Part shown: positions 32,213 to 40,549 of the stretch, piece by piece | Layout of the letters: each line of letters opens with the position of its first letter | Numbering within the stretch: the stretch's first letter is position 1 | DNA from: a virus | IMG/VR virus record: IMGVR_UViG_3300035564_000186 | Location: 1 to 47,689 of that record | Direction: 5' to 3' (one strand) | DNA: 47,689 nucleotides | Made by a program: the position numbers and the translations under genes | Notes under the pieces: model-generated | What the model saw: the letters and a program-made list of their open reading frames with translations, nothing else | Database searches by the model: none | What the model was told of the DNA's origin: nothing

Positions 32213-33515
32213 AGATGCTCAAACCTTTCAACATATCCGCAAATTGCTGTGTGCCGCCCTGCGCATCGGGCATATTGATCAGTTGGTCAACTTCCACACC
32301 CGGCAGGAAGCGCGCCAGCAGGGCATTGATTAACTCATCCTTCACACCCAAGACTCGCAAGCGCATGGATGCATCCGCCAGGTCACGCACCATGGCCGGG
32401 GTGATGTTCGCGTGTGGGCGCCAGATGATTTCATAGGTCACGCTCTCAGGCAGGATACCCGCCAGCAGCCATTGACGTTCGAGCAGCGGCTTGATGATTT
32501 CATTCGTCAGCCACTCGCGGCCCTGCTCCAGGGTTTCGGCATACTCGTCTTTTTTGTCGCCCAGCACATCCCGGTTCAGGTTGTCGCCATACGCCACCAA
32601 CTCCATCGGAATATCGGAGCCTGCAAACATCGTGGCGATATGGTGCAGCACGTCATCGATCTGGTTTAGGGTGGCATCGCCCTGGATAACCTCGATGCTG
32701 CCCTTCTTGTTGCTGAAATAGTCGAGCAAGGCCGCAAACGGGGTATTCAACGCTTCCTTGTTATTTTCCTTGTAGGTCTCGATGTCTGATAGGCTGCCGT
32801 TCTCGATCACATGCAACAGGCGTATCCCCGCGCGCACTTTTCGGCGCACAGCCATGTCCATCTCGCCCTCGCTTACCCGTCTATAGGCTTGGACCGCGCT
32901 GGCAAACATCGGCGTGCCGTAACGCTCCTCCTCGTCATGATCCCAGCGCGCGTGGATCATCTCCCATTCGGCAAACCACACCCCTCCTTCAGTGGGCAGC
33001 GTGGTGCCCAGGAAGCGGTCATTCACCAAGCAAAAGGCTCGCTGCGGGTTTTCGAAACGGTCCACCTCGTTCGAATTCCGGCGCATCCGCAGGGTTGGTT
33101 TGCGCGTCAGGCTGCAAATTTGCATCTGCTCGTTGATTTCCAACTGGATAAATGAATTCCCATCCCGTTGGCTCAAGCGTCCAAAATCTTCGAGTAAATG
33201 GTTCAGGTTCAGGCGTTTCTGCAAAGCCTTGGCGGCTTCCAGCGCGGCGGCGTGGCTGGTTTTGACCACAAATCCGCCCTTGACCATATCCTGGGAATAT
33301 TTGCGGTGAGCTTTTTTGATACGCGGATCGGTACGGTACATTATCCGGCAGGTTCTGATTTCCTCCGCGCGTGTCATCTCCCCGCGGAAGCGTTCCAGCG
33401 TGGCAATGCTCGCGTTGCCCGCCTGACTTGGGGATGGCGTTACCGACTGCGCTGTCGTCTGCTGCGCCGGTTTCGAACCACTGAAAATCTTGCTAACAAT
33501 GTCTCTGAGACCCAT
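32211..33515 (-). CDS. Portal protein
   Basis: A 434-aa protein with portal features: an N-terminal lead (GLRDIVSKIFSGSKPAQQT), the helical wing and clip region (MTRAEEIRTCRIMYRTDPRI; TEGGVWFAEWEMIHARWDHD, then EEERYGTPMF), and the C-terminal barrel (MLKGLSI at the very end). It forms the dodecameric ring through which DNA enters and leaves the capsid. Placement after the head-tail connectors, far from the terminase, is unusual. The stop codon comes from the palindromic repeat. Confidence 0.82.
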   Translation of the reverse strand: MGLRDIVSKIFSGSKPAQQTTAQSVTPSPSQAGNASIATLERFRGEMTRAEEIRTCRIMYRTDPRIKKAHRKYSQDMVKGGFVVKTSHAAALEAAKALQKRLNLNHLLEDFGRLSQRDGNSFIQLEINEQMQICSLTRKPTLRMRRNSNEVDRFENPQRAFCLVNDRFLGTTLPTEGGVWFAEWEMIHARWDHDEEERYGTPMFASAVQAYRRVSEGEMDMAVRRKVRAGIRLLHVIENGSLSDIETYKENNKEALNTPFAALLDYFSNKKGSIEVIQGDATLNQIDDVLHHIATMFAGSDIPMELVAYGDNLNRDVLGDKKDEYAETLEQGREWLTNEIIKPLLERQWLLAGILPESVTYEIIWRPHANITPAMVRDLADASMRLRVLGVKDELINALLARFLPGVEVDQLINMPDAQGGTQQFADMLKGLSI

Positions 33516-33516
33516 G

Positions 33517-33954
33517 CTATCCTCGGAAAATTTCCTGAACCATGTTTTCGAGCCTGGGTAATTTCTTCTCGATGGTGCTCATAATGATGGCGTACCTGCC
33601 GCCATGCGAGTTTTCCAGGAACTTGCCATAAAAGACCGTGTGTGAAATAGCGATGATAAGAACATGATCTGAACCTGTTTCCACGACGGTTTCTTTCATA
33701 AACGCTTTGGCCGCTGCGCTTGCCTCGCCTTTTATCTCGCCCTGCCCGAACCCTTCCACCGCGTAAAAGATGCCGCCGCGCGCATTCGCTGTGCGGTCCG
33801 TCCAGGGCGCATTTTTCCGGGTCTCGTCCTGCACATCCTGGCCCCACTTCCCCGCAATCGCATACAACGCCGCTTCGATTTTTCCGCCATAATCCTCGAT
33901 GCCCTGGCTGATATTACTTGGCGGTTCCACCCATACAAAACCCGATCCGATCAT
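33517..33954 (-). CDS. HK97 gp10-like minor structural protein
   Basis: A 145-aa protein with the gp10 family pattern: YAIAGKWGQDVQDETRKNAP, WTDRTANARGGIFY, then SHTVFYGKFLENSHGGRYAI and a helical C-terminus. Proteins of this family are tail-completion or head-tail joining components. It is positioned with the connector and stopper proteins and starts in an ATGA overlap with the stopper-like gene. Confidence 0.8.
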   Translation of the reverse strand: MIGSGFVWVEPPSNISQGIEDYGGKIEAALYAIAGKWGQDVQDETRKNAPWTDRTANARGGIFYAVEGFGQGEIKGEASAAAKAFMKETVVETGSDHVLIIAISHTVFYGKFLENSHGGRYAIIMSTIEKKLPRLENMVQEIFRG

Positions 33955-34268
33955 GCCGCCACCACCGCTTCCGCCAATGTCATCAAGCTGCGGTTTGGCT
34001 CGATGAAGTTGATCCGGTATAATTTTCCGCTCTCATCGTTGAAGCGGTCATCCTCCTCGATATCAGCGTCCACCGCGCCCATGATGATCACATCGCTGCG
34101 TCGTTCTTTTGCCGCCTCGCTGCGATATTGTGCATTGCGCGAGATACGTTCCACGCGGAAAGATTGAGCCTCCAGTGTTGTCTCCCCGCGCCGCAGTTCG
34201 ATGTTCTGCGCGCGTTCGTTCCGCACCTGGGCCAAAGCCGCCTGGACACCGCTCAAATCGAGACTCAT
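33951..34268 (-). CDS. Head-tail joining/stopper-like protein
   Basis: A 105-aa protein (VQAALAQVRNERAQNIELRR; VIIMGAVDADIEEDDRFN, then KLYRINFIEPNRSLMTLAEA) in the position of the stopper gene between connector and gp10-like genes. The ATG at 34268 overlaps the connector stop (TGATG). The fold pattern fits small head-closure proteins, but the family assignment rests mainly on position. Confidence 0.65.
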   Translation of the reverse strand: MSLDLSGVQAALAQVRNERAQNIELRRGETTLEAQSFRVERISRNAQYRSEAAKERRSDVIIMGAVDADIEEDDRFNDESGKLYRINFIEPNRSLMTLAEAVVAA

Positions 34269-34933
34269 CAACCAAGCTCCACAATCGTTCCGATATAATT
34301 TTCTACAGCCGCCACATACTGCGCTTTTAGCGCATCGACGCTTGTAAAAAGGTTTTGTGACTGGTTGGTCGTGTCCACGCTCACATCACCCTGCTTGTAT
34401 GAAATACCGCCGCCTGCAGCTGCCGCCAGTTTGCCTTTTGCCAGCGATTGCGCCAGAAACTGGATAATCCCGGCTTCCTCCTCGCCCAGTTCATCGTAGT
34501 AATAAGCGCCATCATCGTCTTCTGTCAGCGCAAAACCGGCCTTGTAGCTATATTCGCGTGCCAGGGTATAGCGGGGTGTAGGTCGGAAGGTAATTTGCCC
34601 GTTGACGATGCTGGTTTCCTCGCGGAACCCATGTCGCGGAAGTGGCACCAGTCCCGCATGGGTATTCAAAACTTCGCCGCCATATCCGTTGTGTTCATGC
34701 TGCGCCATCAATTTGGGCAGTGAAATCATTTTCAGGAAATCGGCTGGCAGATCATAAGTCGCCGTCCCGCTAACCACGTTTAATGTGCCAAACTTCTTGC
34801 GTCCCACGCGCCTGCCGAAATCAGCCACCGCATCGGTCACGGCCCGCTCGTATTGACCCAGGATGGGCACGCCATTGACTGCCGGGACATTTTCCTGCAA
34901 TTCTTCGACCAACTCGCTCAATGCGATACTCAT
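34268..34933 (-). CDS. Head-tail connector/adaptor protein
   Basis: A 221-aa protein with the adaptor-like start SELVEELQENVPAVNG, a basic helix (VADFGRRVGRKKFGTLNVVS), a beta region (YDLPADFLKMISLPKL; FRPTPRYTLAREYSYKAGF) and a helical end. This combination is typical of head-tail connector proteins of the gp6/gp15 type. It overlaps the upstream fibre gene by 4 bp (ATGA). Confidence 0.68.
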   Translation of the reverse strand: MSIALSELVEELQENVPAVNGVPILGQYERAVTDAVADFGRRVGRKKFGTLNVVSGTATYDLPADFLKMISLPKLMAQHEHNGYGGEVLNTHAGLVPLPRHGFREETSIVNGQITFRPTPRYTLAREYSYKAGFALTEDDDGAYYYDELGEEEAGIIQFLAQSLAKGKLAAAAGGGISYKQGDVSVDTTNQSQNLFTSVDALKAQYVAAVENYIGTIVELG

Positions 34934-36363
34934 GTTTGCTCCTCCGGCTTATTTTCGGTCAGATGCAATTCGGCTTTGACCAGTGTGACCTTATGCGTAT
35001 TGGATAGGACAGCCAAAACATGGAACTCGCTTACTCCCTTTGAGATAGCGTTGGTCTGCGCATCGCTCAATTCCACGCTAACAATTTGCGTACCGGTTCC
35101 AGATGCGCTACCGTTCTGTGTGACGCCATTGCATTTGAACGTGATCGTCGCCCCTGCCAGGGAAGGCCAGGCCTCCGATGTCCATGAAAGCGCCCGGCCT
35201 TCCGCGGCATAATAACTATCGCCTTGGATAAGTTCAATGTCTCCGCCCTCAGCCATAGGCCCACTATAAGTGACTTGCACCGCTGAAAGCCCGGCCACCA
35301 GGTTGACCAGGGTGGTCATCACCGTCAATACGCTTGAAATTGCCGCATCCAGTTTTTGCACCAGCCACTTCCCAATGCTTCCTGTCATTGTCAGTCCAGA
35401 AGTTGGCACTTCCCAAACTTCCCCAGCCGTCAAGGTCGAATAATCCCCGGTTCTGCGCGCATAGTCCGCCAGGATGGTCGTCATGTTACCCTGCAAGGTC
35501 GCCAACGCAGTCACCGTGGCGTAATCCCCGGTTCGACGGGCATAGTCCGCCAGAATGGTTGTCACATTGCCCTGCAAGGCGGACAAAGCAGTCACCGTGG
35601 CGTAATCCCCGGTTCGACGGGCATAGTCCGCCAAAATGGTAGTCACATTACCTTGCAAGGCGGACAAAGCAGTTACCGTGGCGTAATCGCCAGTTCGACG
35701 AGCATAGTCTGTCAGGATGGTCGTCACGTTGCCCTGTAATGTGGATAAAGCAGTCACTGTAGCGTAATCGCCAGTTCGACGGGCATAGTCCGCCAGAATG
35801 GTGGTCACATTGCCTTGCAAAGTGGATAACGCCAAAGCGGTTGCATAATTTGTCAGGATGGTTGTAACATTGCCTTGCAAGGCGGCCAGCGCGTCAACCG
35901 TGGCGTAATCACCAGTTCGTCTGGCATAGTCCGCCAGAATGGTTGTCACATTGCCCTGCAAGGTGGACAAAGCAGTCACCGTGGCGTAATCCCCGGTTCG
36001 ACGGGCATAGTCCGCCAGAATAGTGGTCACATTGCCTTGCAAGGTCGAAAGTGCGCTGGCCGTTGACAATGCTGATGTCTTCGTACCCAGGTTATTGGCA
36101 ATTTGTGGCGGGGTGTAACTGTATAAATCCTGTTGGTCAACCGTCACATCGGTTGTGGTGAATTTCGCAACCAAATCCAGATCATCCGCGCCCGAATAGC
36201 TATACATATACACACCCGGCAGATTTGAAAGCGCGGTCGTCGCCTGCGCATTTGCCAGGATGTTATTGGCGCTGTCAACCACGGTGCAGGTTGGTGCCAC
36301 ACTCGGAGCCGTTCCCACGCCAATCTTTGTGTAAACCGCCTTGAAATAATAAGTTGTGGTCAT
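34930..36363 (-). CDS. Repeat-rich tail fibre protein
   Basis: A 477-aa protein. An N-terminal beta domain of about 100 aa is followed by eight tandem units of a 27-residue motif (ALSTLQGNVTTIL then ADYARRTGDYATVT). A C-terminal domain of about 150 aa contains a hydrophobic helix (VLTVMTTLVNLVAGLSAVQV) and an acidic beta-rich end that resembles baseplate-upper-protein-type domains (EGGDIELIQGDSYYAAEGRA). The repeats look like a trimeric coiled-coil stalk with heptad-like L, V and I positions. It is encoded between the tailspike and connector genes, so a fibre attached to the tail or head-tail junction is likely. Confidence 0.7.
   Translation of the reverse strand: MTTTYYFKAVYTKIGVGTAPSVAPTCTVVDSANNILANAQATTALSNLPGVYMYSYSGADDLDLVAKFTTTDVTVDQQDLYSYTPPQIANNLGTKTSALSTASALSTLQGNVTTILADYARRTGDYATVTALSTLQGNVTTILADYARRTGDYATVDALAALQGNVTTILTNYATALALSTLQGNVTTILADYARRTGDYATVTALSTLQGNVTTILTDYARRTGDYATVTALSALQGNVTTILADYARRTGDYATVTALSALQGNVTTILADYARRTGDYATVTALATLQGNMTTILADYARRTGDYSTLTAGEVWEVPTSGLTMTGSIGKWLVQKLDAAISSVLTVMTTLVNLVAGLSAVQVTYSGPMAEGGDIELIQGDSYYAAEGRALSWTSEAWPSLAGATITFKCNGVTQNGSASGTGTQIVSVELSDAQTNAISKGVSEFHVLAVLSNTHKVTLVKAELHLTENKPEEQT
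35430..36065. repeat. Tandem 81-bp repeats within the fibre gene
   Basis: Eight units (seven full, one shortened near 35830-35890) of an 81-bp sequence, easily followed by the recurring CCAGTTCGACG/CCGGTTCGACG box and GGTNGTCACATTGCC. The near-identity at DNA level suggests recent duplication and scope for length variation by slippage or recombination. Confidence 0.85.
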
Positions 36364-37709
36364 GGCAACCTCGACAATATTTGTGCAACAATAGACGAAT
36401 GTCCAAGAGCCAATGGGTGCAGTCCGTCAATTGTTTGTGCGGCGGTTATCCAGGGCGTTGTATACGTATCCCAGCAAGTAATTGATTTAGCCGTACATGC
36501 TGCAAGAATAGCTGCTCGTTTTAAAGAATTATCAATCGGAGTCCCGCCACCACTGTCAGTCCATTGTGGCAAAATATTCATGTAATAGAGAGTTGCAGTT
36601 GGGTTACTGGTTTTCAAGGCAAGAATATTAGTTTCGACCTTGGCTTGTAGGGCTGCCATGTCACCACCCTCGTTATCATTTACGCCTAAAGCCAGAATGA
36701 TTATTGTAGCTTCATCCCCCGCCGCAGCCACGACTTGTGTATCCAAGTCAGCTATAATACTAGCCCCCGACGCGGCGTGATCTTTTAGATTTGTTGCCCC
36801 AGATAAATATGATATTCCTAATCCGTGCGGCCATGTCGCCGGATTGGTTGCCTGGGATATACTTTCTCCAAGAACGGAAATGACTGTAAGTTTTTTAGAT
36901 GTACCCAATCTAACCAATGGAGCATATCTTGCGGAAGCAATTGACAGTGGAGCTGGTTGTCCTGTATTAAAATTCATTGCCAGCCGCTGGGAGATATCGA
37001 GTGTATATATATTAGATGACCATCCACCCTGATCTGACGGCCAGGAAGGAAAAGCCACTGAATCTGGCAAAGAAGCGGGCACTTGATATTTTGTAATACT
37101 TTCGCATTCATTTATATCTGGTATTCTCCAATCGGTATATCCACCAACTCGGGCTGCATTGACCGCCCTACAATAATCATAGATATCATAAATCTGACCC
37201 GTCCAGGGCATTTTACCGTTCCCTGCTACTCCCTGTTTTGACGAACATTTTTGTAACCACATCAAACCAGTACGATTATCCTTAACACATACATTGGACA
37301 ATGCCTCACGCTTGATTAATGAAACATTATATCCAGCCGTTTCATCCACGAGGGATTGAGATACAACAACCTTATCTGCCGTTGCGGAAATAGTTGTGTA
37401 AACCCCAAAATTATAGTGACTGCCAATAACAACAATTGTCTCGCCACCTGCGGCTAAAAATACTCCCATTTGTCCTGTACATCGAATCTCTTTCGATGCC
37501 GAGTTAAACGATATGTCGGTTCTGGTCAGATATGCCAAGTCTACGTTTGACGTTCCTGAGTATTGCCCACTATTCAAAACAGTATATGACGGAAGAACAC
37601 CTGTTTGCCAAAAACCGGCATCTAGTTCACCACTATACTGTGTAGTCTGGCGAGTGCTCAAAAGTCGCGCTTCACCAGCGAAACTGTGTGCTCTCGCTAA
37701 AGATTGCAT
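36360..37709 (-). CDS. Tailspike-like protein with Lcl/DUF1566 lectin-like domain and SGNH hydrolase
   Basis: A 449-aa protein of two parts. Residues about 130-270 carry the DUF1566/Lcl pattern (VKDNRTGLMWLQK, then DYCRAVNAARVGGYTDWRIP), a C-type-lectin-like fold that can bind glycans. Residues about 275-449 form an SGNH/GDSL esterase: block I VISVLGESISQ (catalytic Ser in GES), block III ALGVNDNEGG, and block V IDGLHPLALGH (Asp-His). Such a protein would bind and deacetylate host surface polysaccharide. It lies in the structural module with the fibre and a glycosyltransferase. The first 130 residues probably attach it to the virion. Confidence 0.8.
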   Translation of the reverse strand: MQSLARAHSFAGEARLLSTRQTTQYSGELDAGFWQTGVLPSYTVLNSGQYSGTSNVDLAYLTRTDISFNSASKEIRCTGQMGVFLAAGGETIVVIGSHYNFGVYTTISATADKVVVSQSLVDETAGYNVSLIKREALSNVCVKDNRTGLMWLQKCSSKQGVAGNGKMPWTGQIYDIYDYCRAVNAARVGGYTDWRIPDINECESITKYQVPASLPDSVAFPSWPSDQGGWSSNIYTLDISQRLAMNFNTGQPAPLSIASARYAPLVRLGTSKKLTVISVLGESISQATNPATWPHGLGISYLSGATNLKDHAASGASIIADLDTQVVAAAGDEATIIILALGVNDNEGGDMAALQAKVETNILALKTSNPTATLYYMNILPQWTDSGGGTPIDNSLKRAAILAACTAKSITCWDTYTTPWITAAQTIDGLHPLALGHSSIVAQILSRLP

Positions 37710-38743
37710 ATCTCTCCATTCACAAACCGAGTCAGCACATCCACCGCCCGCGCCGCCGAATGCCCCAGGTATGGATATAGGTCCGCAACCGCCCGCGCCC
37801 GCGCTTCGGCATACAGTTCTGGCGATTTCAACATTAATTCGATTGCCCAGGTCAGTTCATCTGGGCCTTCCACCTGCGGCCCGATGTCCGTGTAATCCCA
37901 AAAGCGCAGTCCAAAATGCACATATTTCCTGAACTGTGGCGCATTCAGGAGCACAACTGGCTTCCCCGTCACACAGAACTCATACAGTGTGGACGAACAA
38001 TCGCAAACATATATATCCGCCGTTCGCATGACATTCTCGAAGGAATACACCACCTTGATCCCCAGCGCCTCGTAAACCTTGGCGAATTGTTCGATGGCCT
38101 TCGGATGCCCATGCCCGATCAACTTGAAACCACTTTCGTGCGCCAGGCTGCCCAGCGTACCCCGGTAATGTTCGAAAGCACTCCCCGCTTCCGGCGCAAC
38201 CGCACTGCCGTCCCAATGGAAAGAGATACATACCACTGGCTTTCCCCCTTCCCCTAAATTCCGCTCTTGAATTTGGGGGAAGGGCAGGGAATGGGGACCC
38301 CACGCATCAAGCTTCGGCGTCCCGATCACCGCCTGCTTTGCGCCGGGAAGGGCCGAGCGCGTCTTGGCGGCGATATATTCATTCGGGGCCAGGAAGAAAT
38401 CGACTTTTGTGCGTTTGCCCTTGCCGCCTGCATACCCGGCATGTTGGAACGTCAACCCCACGCCATGTTCCATCAGGATGTGCTTGCGGCGTTTGCCCTT
38501 CAACGCCCAGCATAAATCGCCATAAGCGCAGGTCAATATCGGCGCATCGCCCAGCGGCACCACTTCCAATGGCGCAAAACTGCGCTGCGTCTTTAATGGA
38601 AATATTTCAATTCCCAGCGTATCCGCGTAGGTTTGCAATGTCGCTGGCGCGTAAAAAGCCCCGCGTTGCTCAACCGGCAATGCGCGCCAGATGGGTGCGA
38701 GATGGTCTATAAAATGAAACCTGCGGGCAAAGAAATCGATCAT
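37697..38743 (-). CDS. CDP-glycerol glycerophosphotransferase-like glycosyltransferase
   Basis: A 348-aa GT-B-like protein. Matching features are the ILMEHGVGLTFQHAGYAGGK block, FKLIGHGHPKAIEQF in the middle, and the CDCSSTLYEFCVTGKPVVLL donor-binding block, all typical of the teichoic-acid/CDP-glycerol transferase family and of related polysaccharide transferases. A palindromic repeat is inserted in frame at about residues 147-166 (PFPQIQERNLGEGGK). Its presence between the capsid and tailspike genes is unusual; it might glycosylate virion proteins or alter host polymer. It overlaps the tailspike start by 13 bp. Confidence 0.72.
   Translation of the reverse strand: MIDFFARRFHFIDHLAPIWRALPVEQRGAFYAPATLQTYADTLGIEIFPLKTQRSFAPLEVVPLGDAPILTCAYGDLCWALKGKRRKHILMEHGVGLTFQHAGYAGGKGKRTKVDFFLAPNEYIAAKTRSALPGAKQAVIGTPKLDAWGPHSLPFPQIQERNLGEGGKPVVCISFHWDGSAVAPEAGSAFEHYRGTLGSLAHESGFKLIGHGHPKAIEQFAKVYEALGIKVVYSFENVMRTADIYVCDCSSTLYEFCVTGKPVVLLNAPQFRKYVHFGLRFWDYTDIGPQVEGPDELTWAIELMLKSPELYAEARARAVADLYPYLGHSAARAVDVLTRFVNGEICNL
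38247..38300. repeat. Palindromic GC-rich repeat, copy 5 (in-frame inside a glycosyltransferase)
   Basis: CCCTTCCCCTAAATTC (38247-38262), loop CGCTCTT, GAATTTGGGGGAAGGG (38270-38285), then CAGGGAATGGGGACC. It is read through in frame as FPQIQERNLGEG, inserted between two parts of an otherwise continuous GT-B protein. Confidence 0.85.
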
Positions 38744-38762
38744 ATTACTTGAAAGGCCTCGT

Positions 38763-38790
38763 TGGTCGGGGGTCGCTCAACCCCCGACCA
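38763..38790 (-). terminator. Hairpin after the capsid gene (attenuator or terminator)
   Basis: TGGTCGGGGG (38763-38772) pairs perfectly with CCCCCGACCA (38781-38790) around an 8-base loop. It lies in the 69-bp gap between the capsid gene stop and the glycosyltransferase start, the only sizeable gap in that part of the late operon. It has no U-run, so partial termination or mRNA stabilisation is more likely than full termination. Confidence 0.55.
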
Positions 38791-38812
38791 AACCCAGAAA
38801 GGAGAAAGGAGA

Positions 38813-40549
38813 CTACGACCCGGAACTGCCCGAGCCGATGGTCACATAGGAGCCTTTTTCGGCAATTGGCGATTCGGTCGCGTTGAATTCTTCGGTGTAA
38901 TACTGGTCGGCGGCAATAATCTTGCCATCCGCGTTGTAGCTGGCCAGCGGCCCGCGAATGGCCATCGGCTGGAATACACGGTACTGCACCAACTGCTTGT
39001 TGCCGCACAAGATGATGTCATCCGGGAATTCCGTCGAAGCGAACACCGGCAGGCTTTTTACAGCACCTGCATATCCTTCGGCGTTCAGGATTGCATCCGG
39101 GAAACCTTGGCGGGTGAAACCTTCCCAGTTCGACAGGATTTCGGCGTTGTCATCGGAACACAGGAAATATGTCGGCTTGTAGAATCGGCCATTGACTTTG
39201 ATTTTTGCCAAACCCATCAAACGCACCAGTTCGGCATAGTCAGTTTGTTCGGTGCCCGGCGTCCAGATACCCGCTTCGTTGTTGTCCACACCATGTACCT
39301 GGCTCCAGGCCAGCATTAACATGCCCTGGTCGATTTTGCGCTGTTGCTGTTTGACCAGGTTGGCCAGCAAACGCGCAGTCACGTCATAATTCATCTGCGA
39401 CTGGCTGAAAACGATCGCTTCGCGACTGACCAGGTCAGCCAGGCGGTCGGCTGCCGCTTCGATCACGATGTAATCCTGGGTGAGTTTCGCGCGCTGGATT
39501 GGTGCCATTTCTCCATTACGGAGAGCGGTGTAGTTATATGTAGCCCGCAGGCTTTGGCCGTCAGTGATGGTCGCCAGCGCCTTGACGCGCCCGCCCGCGT
39601 AGTCCACAATGTAATCCTCGTTTTCTGTGTAGGTCACATTTGGAGTGGAGTTCGTCAGCACAAACGTATTGGGTGTGATGCGCCCGTAGGTCAATTTGAC
39701 CCAAACATCCAGGTCAGCAACGACTGTTTCGGATGTGGATGTGCCGGTATAGCCGCTCTCGCCGCTGAAGCGTTCAAAATACAGGCGCTCCGGCGAGTTA
39801 TTCATGATGCCGACGTCAAAAAGACCGCTGGCTACCAGGGTCGGGTAGGCTTCCTCGATGATCAGGCGCGAAACCGAATAGGGCAGGTTCAGATCGCTGG
39901 TCTGGGTGGCTTCCGCCAGGGCGCGGCTTTCTAACAGAAGTTCGCGTTGATGAATTTTGTCGAAGCGTTCCAGCAGTTTCTTGGCAAACAGCTCGTTCGC
40001 CGTCCGTACTTTCGACCAATCCCGCGATGGGGTCATGGTCACATTCCGCACCGATTCGGCCAGTTGGAAGGATGCGCGGGCGAATTCCGGTGTGCCGGTC
40101 TCGCTTTCCAGGACAGGCATGACACCGTGAACACCGGAGAAACCCATCTTTTCCAGTTTGCGGCCTGCAAATAGCTTGTCGTACTCCTTGCGTTTGCTCT
40201 CGACCAGCGACTTGACAGCCGCCGCATCCTGCGGGTTGGCTGCGTGGATGGCTTCCAGGAACATCTTGTTCCCTTCATCGCCATACGGCAGATCTTTTGT
40301 CGCTTCGCTGATGGCCGTCTCGAGCGCGGTCTTGCGCTTGCTTTCCTGCAACTCAGCCGCATCGGCGCGCAGCTTCTTCATGGTCTCGAAGATGCTGGCG
40401 CTGCCATCGATGCCCAACGCCTCACGGATCTGGCCTTCCAGCGTCTTGAGCTGGCTTTCTGACATGGCTTTCAATTGCGCCTCAGTCACACCCTGGAATA
40501 TCTCCGGGTGTTCGGCAAGCAATTTTTTGAGTTCTTCCAAAAGGTTCAT
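38813..40549 (-). CDS. Nested internal-start product: scaffold plus major capsid protein
   Basis: Inside the polyprotein an ATG at 40549 (MNLLEELKKLL, residue 464) is preceded by GGAGG with 5 nt spacing, the best ribosome site within the ORF. Translation from here gives a 578-aa scaffold-capsid protein without the protease. Many copies of this form and few of the protease fusion would give the stoichiometry a prohead needs, analogous to nested protease/scaffold genes in lambda (C/Nu3). Confidence 0.7.
   Translation of the reverse strand: MNLLEELKKLLAEHPEIFQGVTEAQLKAMSESQLKTLEGQIREALGIDGSASIFETMKKLRADAAELQESKRKTALETAISEATKDLPYGDEGNKMFLEAIHAANPQDAAAVKSLVESKRKEYDKLFAGRKLEKMGFSGVHGVMPVLESETGTPEFARASFQLAESVRNVTMTPSRDWSKVRTANELFAKKLLERFDKIHQRELLLESRALAEATQTSDLNLPYSVSRLIIEEAYPTLVASGLFDVGIMNNSPERLYFERFSGESGYTGTSTSETVVADLDVWVKLTYGRITPNTFVLTNSTPNVTYTENEDYIVDYAGGRVKALATITDGQSLRATYNYTALRNGEMAPIQRAKLTQDYIVIEAAADRLADLVSREAIVFSQSQMNYDVTARLLANLVKQQQRKIDQGMLMLAWSQVHGVDNNEAGIWTPGTEQTDYAELVRLMGLAKIKVNGRFYKPTYFLCSDDNAEILSNWEGFTRQGFPDAILNAEGYAGAVKSLPVFASTEFPDDIILCGNKQLVQYRVFQPMAIRGPLASYNADGKIIAADQYYTEEFNATESPIAEKGSYVTIGSGSSGS

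Noticed and set aside
35430-36065. CRISPR-like array
   Set aside because: The 81-bp repeats are contiguous, in frame and encode a stalk motif. There are no spacers and no cas genes.
36360-37709. Diversity-generating retroelement target (lectin-like tailspike)
   Set aside because: DUF1566-like folds can be DGR targets, but no reverse transcriptase, template repeat or adenine-rich variable repeat is present in the window.
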